64,000 nucleotides of DNA from Frischella japonica (GTDB taxonomy: Bacteria > Pseudomonadota > Gammaproteobacteria > Enterobacterales > Orbaceae), in NCBI RefSeq assembly GCF_014489845.1, contig NZ_JABURY010000006.1, forward strand, positions 372,001-436,000, given 5' to 3'. The notes under the pieces were generated by a model. It searched no databases and was not told where the DNA came from. It saw only the letters and a program-made list of their open reading frames with translations. Positions 60,399 to 64,000 of the stretch are shown in pieces. How positions within the stretch are numbered: position 1 is the first letter of the stretch; every line of letters begins with the position of its first letter. The position numbers were made by a program, and so were the translations under genes.

Positions 60399-60683
60399 AT
60401 GAACAGATCAGATCTAACTGAAAAAATCGCCAATTGGCGAACGCATCTCCCAGTGCAATTAGTTGATGAAGCCATTAGAGATATTATTGAGCAAATTACT
60501 ACAGCTATGGAATCGAACGATCGTGTTGAAATCCGTGGATTTGGTAGTTTCGCATTAAATTATCGGGCACCTCGAAAAGCAAGAAATCCAAGAACAGGTG
60601 GACAAGTTGAAGTTAGACAGAAGTATATTCCACACTTCAAACCTGGCAAAGAATTAAGAGAAAGAGTTAATAATGGTATATAA
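60399..60683 (+). CDS. ihfB: Integration host factor beta subunit
   Basis: A 94-residue partner of IhfA. MNRSDLTEKIANW and the arm segment ARNPRTGGQVEV with the intercalating Pro identify the beta subunit. Order cmk-rpsA-ihfB-comEC-msbA is that of E. coli. AAAGGG precedes the start. Confidence 0.97.
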   Translation: MNRSDLTEKIANWRTHLPVQLVDEAIRDIIEQITTAMESNDRVEIRGFGSFALNYRAPRKARNPRTGGQVEVRQKYIPHFKPGKELRERVNNGI

Positions 60684-61004
60684 TTTAGTTTTTCTACTCT
60701 TTTAACTATTTAAAGAATAATCAATAGCGTTTGTTCCAAAAGAATAAACGCTTCTACCTTTAATGATCAGTTGTTGTGCAAAATTGATTAAATGATAATT
60801 AATTGTAATATTTACTATAATTTTTATTAATCAATTTTGGTGTTTTTTTTATTCGTCAATTTTTAGAATAAAATTTAATTGGAAAAGTTAAATAAAAACA
60901 CAAATTATTGCGATTTAAATTGCATTTTTATGTTATTTAACCATTCTTCTAGAATAATTATGTAATTCTTTATATTCGTTATACTACGCGATATAAGGGA
61001 TCAT
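60684..61004. other. Intergenic region between ihfB and comEC with a terminator-like hairpin
   Basis: About 320 bases. AGCGTTT (60726-60732) and AAACGCT (60746-60752) form a 7-bp stem with a 13-base loop after ihfB, perhaps a weak terminator. The rest is A/T-rich and presumably holds the comEC promoter. No gene or competence (CRP-S) box was identified by eye. Confidence 0.45.
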
Positions 61005-63299
61005 TTGATTAATAAAATTCCATATGACCTAATTTGTTTATCTTATTCTTTAGGTTGTTTACCGCTTCTGTTTATATCTTCTTTACCATCTGAATACAAT
61101 TGGTATTGTTGGCTAATTCTGGCGATTCTTCTTTGCGGCATTTATTTTTTTTATCAAGTATTTAAACTTCTACCCATCATATTTATCTTACTAGGATTCT
61201 TATGGTCAACCAATTATGCCAAGGAATATCTGATTTATGTTCAGCAATATATTGATGAAACGCTAGTAATTCGTGCTAAAGCGATTAGTTTGAATATGAG
61301 TGATAATCATGAAGTTGCACAGAAAAATGTCCATTTTTCAATTACTCATATAAATCACCAGTCAGTCAATTCTCCTCTGCCGATCGTTTTATTTTGGCAA
61401 TCTACAACTTCACCTTATGCTGGTCAAATATGGGATATGAAAATTAAAACAAAAGTTGTTCATAGCTATCTTAACGAAGGAGGATTCGACAGTCAGCGAT
61501 ATGCAATGGCAAATCACCTATTATTAACCGGTACAGTAGAACAGGCAAAAATTGTTGAAGAACAAATTGGTTTAAGACAAATGGCAGTGAACGCCTTATT
61601 ACCTTATGTAAATTTATTTGAATACAGCGATATTATGTTAGCCTTGGCTTTTGGTGATAGGTCAAGATTAACTCCAGAGCACAAAAAAATAATGTTTGAA
61701 ACAGGAATAGCCCATCTAATGGCAATATCCGGTATGCATATTTTATTAGTAGCTTTAATGGGGAATCGCCTCACCCGTGGATTACAATTTTTACTTCCTA
61801 ATCAAATGATTAAATATTGGCACCCATTATTAATCGGTTGGGTAATGGCATTATTTTATGCCTGGCTAACCGGTTTGAATGTACCAGCTTTACGGGCGAT
61901 TTTGGCACTGACTTTATGGTCAGCTTTTCGTTACTTTAATTACTATTTAACGTCTTGGCAATTGATTAATCGCATTATTGCCATCTTACTAATATATGAT
62001 CCATTAATGATTCTTGCTGAAAGCTTTTGGTTATCATGTTATGCAGTCTTTTGTTTGATATATATAGCAAATTGGTTTCCCTATCATGTTGTTGATAATA
62101 AATGGCAATATTTTAGACAATTGTTGCGTTTACAATGGTTATTAACTTTACTATTTTTACCACTACAACTAATTATTTTTAATGGAATAAGCGGTGTAAG
62201 TTTGGTGGCAAACTTGCTAGCAATACCACTTATCACAATAATCATCTTTCCTGCAATTTTGATGTTATTAGTTTTCAGTATAATTGGTAATGTTTATATT
62301 ACAGTTTGGTTTGGTTTTATTGCGGATCAAACACTTTATTATTTATTTGCTTTTCTCAAACCTATTGCTACATTTTGGATTAATGTAGAACAAGCCTATT
62401 TTCTGTTGAGTTTAAGCGGATGGTTAATGCTGATTATTTTGCGGATCAGTTTTTGGCGTAATTATTTTATATCCTGTCTTTTAATTTTGATAATTTTGCT
62501 TACTCCCTTATTAAAATCTAACCGAGTTCTATGGCGCGTAGATATGCTAGATGTAGGTCATGGATTGGCTGTTGTAATTAGGCAAAATAAATCGGCTATT
62601 CTTTACGATACAGGTGCAAAATGGCAAAATAGTTCTGCTGCAGAAAGAATTATTATTCCCTTTCTAAAATGGCATGGACTTAAACTTGAGGGAATTATCA
62701 TCAGTCATGAGCATAATGATCATATTGGTGGACTTAATGTAATTCAACAACATTATCCCGAAGCATGGCTAATCACATCAAAAAAGCACTTAACTAATAC
62801 TTATCCATGTATAGCCGGCAAAGAAATGTCTTGGAAGAATCTAAAAATGACATTTTTATGGCCATTAAAAATGCATGATCAAGCTTTTAATGCCGAATCT
62901 TGTGTGGTCAGAATAACAAGTAATAATTTTTCATTATTATTAACCGGCGATTTAGAACGACAACAGGAAGAACAGTTAGTATTAAAATATCGTAAATTAT
63001 TATTTTCAACAATTTTACAAATCCCTCATCATGGGAGCAATACTTCTTCCTCATTTGCTTTCTTATCACATGTTAATCCAAAACTTTCGATAGGATCTGT
63101 TTCACGATATAATCCTTGGAAATTACCGTCTAATAAGGCTTTACATCGTTACGAAGATCTTAAATTAAAGTTTCTTTTAACTAGTAAAACGGGGCAAATA
63201 TCACTGCTGTTTTATCAAGACAATTGGCTGATTCAATCCTATCGTAATCAAATAAAACCACGTTGGTATCATGATTGGTTTGGTGCTTTTGCTAAATAA
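61005..63299 (+). CDS. comEC: DNA-uptake channel protein ComEC/Rec2
   Basis: An inner-membrane protein thought to pass single-stranded DNA into the cytoplasm during transformation. The 764 residues comprise N-terminal helices and OB-like region, the Competence helix bundle (about 200-500; MALAFGDRSRLT, HLMAISGMHILL), and a C-terminal metallo-beta-lactamase domain with HEHNDH at 568-573 and QIPHHGSNTSS. TTG 61005 is the only plausible start, with AAGGGA at suitable spacing. It is intact, so competence may be functional. Precedes msbA as in E. coli. Confidence 0.92.
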   Translation: MINKIPYDLICLSYSLGCLPLLFISSLPSEYNWYCWLILAILLCGIYFFYQVFKLLPIIFILLGFLWSTNYAKEYLIYVQQYIDETLVIRAKAISLNMSDNHEVAQKNVHFSITHINHQSVNSPLPIVLFWQSTTSPYAGQIWDMKIKTKVVHSYLNEGGFDSQRYAMANHLLLTGTVEQAKIVEEQIGLRQMAVNALLPYVNLFEYSDIMLALAFGDRSRLTPEHKKIMFETGIAHLMAISGMHILLVALMGNRLTRGLQFLLPNQMIKYWHPLLIGWVMALFYAWLTGLNVPALRAILALTLWSAFRYFNYYLTSWQLINRIIAILLIYDPLMILAESFWLSCYAVFCLIYIANWFPYHVVDNKWQYFRQLLRLQWLLTLLFLPLQLIIFNGISGVSLVANLLAIPLITIIIFPAILMLLVFSIIGNVYITVWFGFIADQTLYYLFAFLKPIATFWINVEQAYFLLSLSGWLMLIILRISFWRNYFISCLLILIILLTPLLKSNRVLWRVDMLDVGHGLAVVIRQNKSAILYDTGAKWQNSSAAERIIIPFLKWHGLKLEGIIISHEHNDHIGGLNVIQQHYPEAWLITSKKHLTNTYPCIAGKEMSWKNLKMTFLWPLKMHDQAFNAESCVVRITSNNFSLLLTGDLERQQEEQLVLKYRKLLFSTILQIPHHGSNTSSSFAFLSHVNPKLSIGSVSRYNPWKLPSNKALHRYEDLKLKFLLTSKTGQISLLFYQDNWLIQSYRNQIKPRWYHDWFGAFAK

Positions 63300-63341
63300 A
63301 GGTAAAATAGACCAATTCTAAACGTATTATGGATTTTTTTA

Positions 63342-64000
63342 GTGAATAAAAATACAATAGATAAAGATTTGTCTACCTGGAAAACCTTTAAGCAATTATG
63401 GCCAAATGTTTCTAAATATTGGGGCTATTTGCTGATTATCATAATTAGCTTGGTGATCAATGGTTCTTCTGACACTTATATCATTTCTTTAATTCAACCT
63501 TTATTGGATAAAGGGTTTGTTAAAAATGACCATGAATTTCTATTCAATTTAGCATTTATTGTATTAGGATTATTTTTTATTAGAGGACTTTCCAGCTATA
63601 TTTCTGGTTATATTCTCGCTTGGATTTCCGGTAAAATTGTTATGGAGATGCGTCAGAAGTTATTTGCGCATTTTGCTTATTCACCGGTAAGCTTTTTTGA
63701 TCAGAACTCAACTGGGCGATTATTATCACGAATTATTTACGATTCAGAACAGGTGGCATCTTCCTCTGCTGATTGCTTAATTAGTGTTGTACGAGAATCA
63801 ATTTATTTAACTGGATTAGTTTGTGTCATGTTTTATAACAGCTGGCAATTATCATTGATTCTGTTAGTAATTGGACCGATTGTCGGCGTTTTGATTGTTG
63901 TAATTTCTAAACGATTTAGAAAACTAAGTAAAGTTATTCAAAATAGTATGGGAATGGTGACCGCTTCAGCCGAACAGATGTTAAAAGGTCATAAAGAGGT
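63342..64000 (+). CDS. msbA: Lipid A flippase MsbA (ABC exporter), 5' part only
   Basis: The first 219 codons are present; the gene continues beyond the right edge. The translation DKDLSTWKTFKQLWP, ISGKIVMEMRQKLFAHF, PVSFFDQNSTGRLLSRI and YDSEQVASSSA aligns with the membrane domain of E. coli MsbA, which flips lipid A across the inner membrane. The nucleotide-binding domain lies outside the window. GTG 63342 is taken as the start with GGA nine bases upstream; ATG 63329 is out of frame. It lies 42 bases after comEC. Confidence 0.93.
   Translation, partial: MNKNTIDKDLSTWKTFKQLWPNVSKYWGYLLIIIISLVINGSSDTYIISLIQPLLDKGFVKNDHEFLFNLAFIVLGLFFIRGLSSYISGYILAWISGKIVMEMRQKLFAHFAYSPVSFFDQNSTGRLLSRIIYDSEQVASSSADCLISVVRESIYLTGLVCVMFYNSWQLSLILLVIGPIVGVLIVVISKRFRKLSKVIQNSMGMVTASAEQMLKGHKE

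Overview
The window is a stretch of AT-rich chromosome from a gammaproteobacterium. Gene order repeatedly matches Escherichia coli and Pasteurellaceae housekeeping blocks: prlC-rsmJ, folD/ppiB/lpxH, lonH-fabA, hemCDXY, mnmA-hflD-purB, yffB-dapE-ypfN, ilvIH, thrS-infC-rpmI-rplT-pheM-pheST-ihfA, dusB-fis and cmk-rpsA-ihfB-comEC-msbA. The low GC, compact gene set and this mosaic order would fit the insect-gut family Orbaceae (Gilliamella-like). That placement is an inference from composition and synteny; there is no rRNA gene in the window to confirm it.

Layout. Positions 1-2717 (minus) hold an accessory pair: a RadC-like JAMM protein and a very long protein of at least seventeen 37-residue TPR/Sel1-like repeats that runs off the left edge. 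Positions 3295-13724 carry oligopeptidase A, an rRNA methyltransferase, a purine nucleoside phosphorylase with a nucleoside permease, a drug/metabolite exporter, a small orphan protein, a nitroreductase with AmpG, and D-lactate dehydrogenase. Positions 13912-28477 carry yceF, galE, creBC, folD, ppiB, lpxH, a RidA paralogue, fabA with a FabR-type operator, lonH, yejM and the ycgL-transglycosylase-ycgN group. Positions 28561-35936 (minus) carry heme synthesis, purB, hflD and mnmA. Positions 36171-37279 hold an isolated Mu-like repressor/Ner divergent switch with no other phage gene.

Positions 37444-43796 carry tpiA, zapB, ypfN-dapE-yffB-yaiI, ilvIH and cyaY, followed by two secreted proteins of unknown function. 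Positions 45567-52826 are the classic translation operon. It keeps several layers of regulation visible in the DNA: a tRNA-Thr anticodon-arm mimic before thrS, an AUU start codon for infC, and a phenylalanine-rich leader peptide with attenuator before pheST. Next come two preQ1-I riboswitch-like elements, upstream of queF-queC and of the queuosine-precursor transporter yhhQ. A membrane acyltransferase lies in the same block. The window ends with fis-dusB, cmk-rpsA-ihfB, comEC and the first third of msbA.

Most of the window is ordinary core genome. The parts most worth a second look are the RadC/repeat-protein pair, the domesticated phage switch whose repressor has Ala in place of the catalytic Ser, the RNA regulators around thrS, pheS, queF and yhhQ, and the unassigned 680-base interval at 9562-10241.
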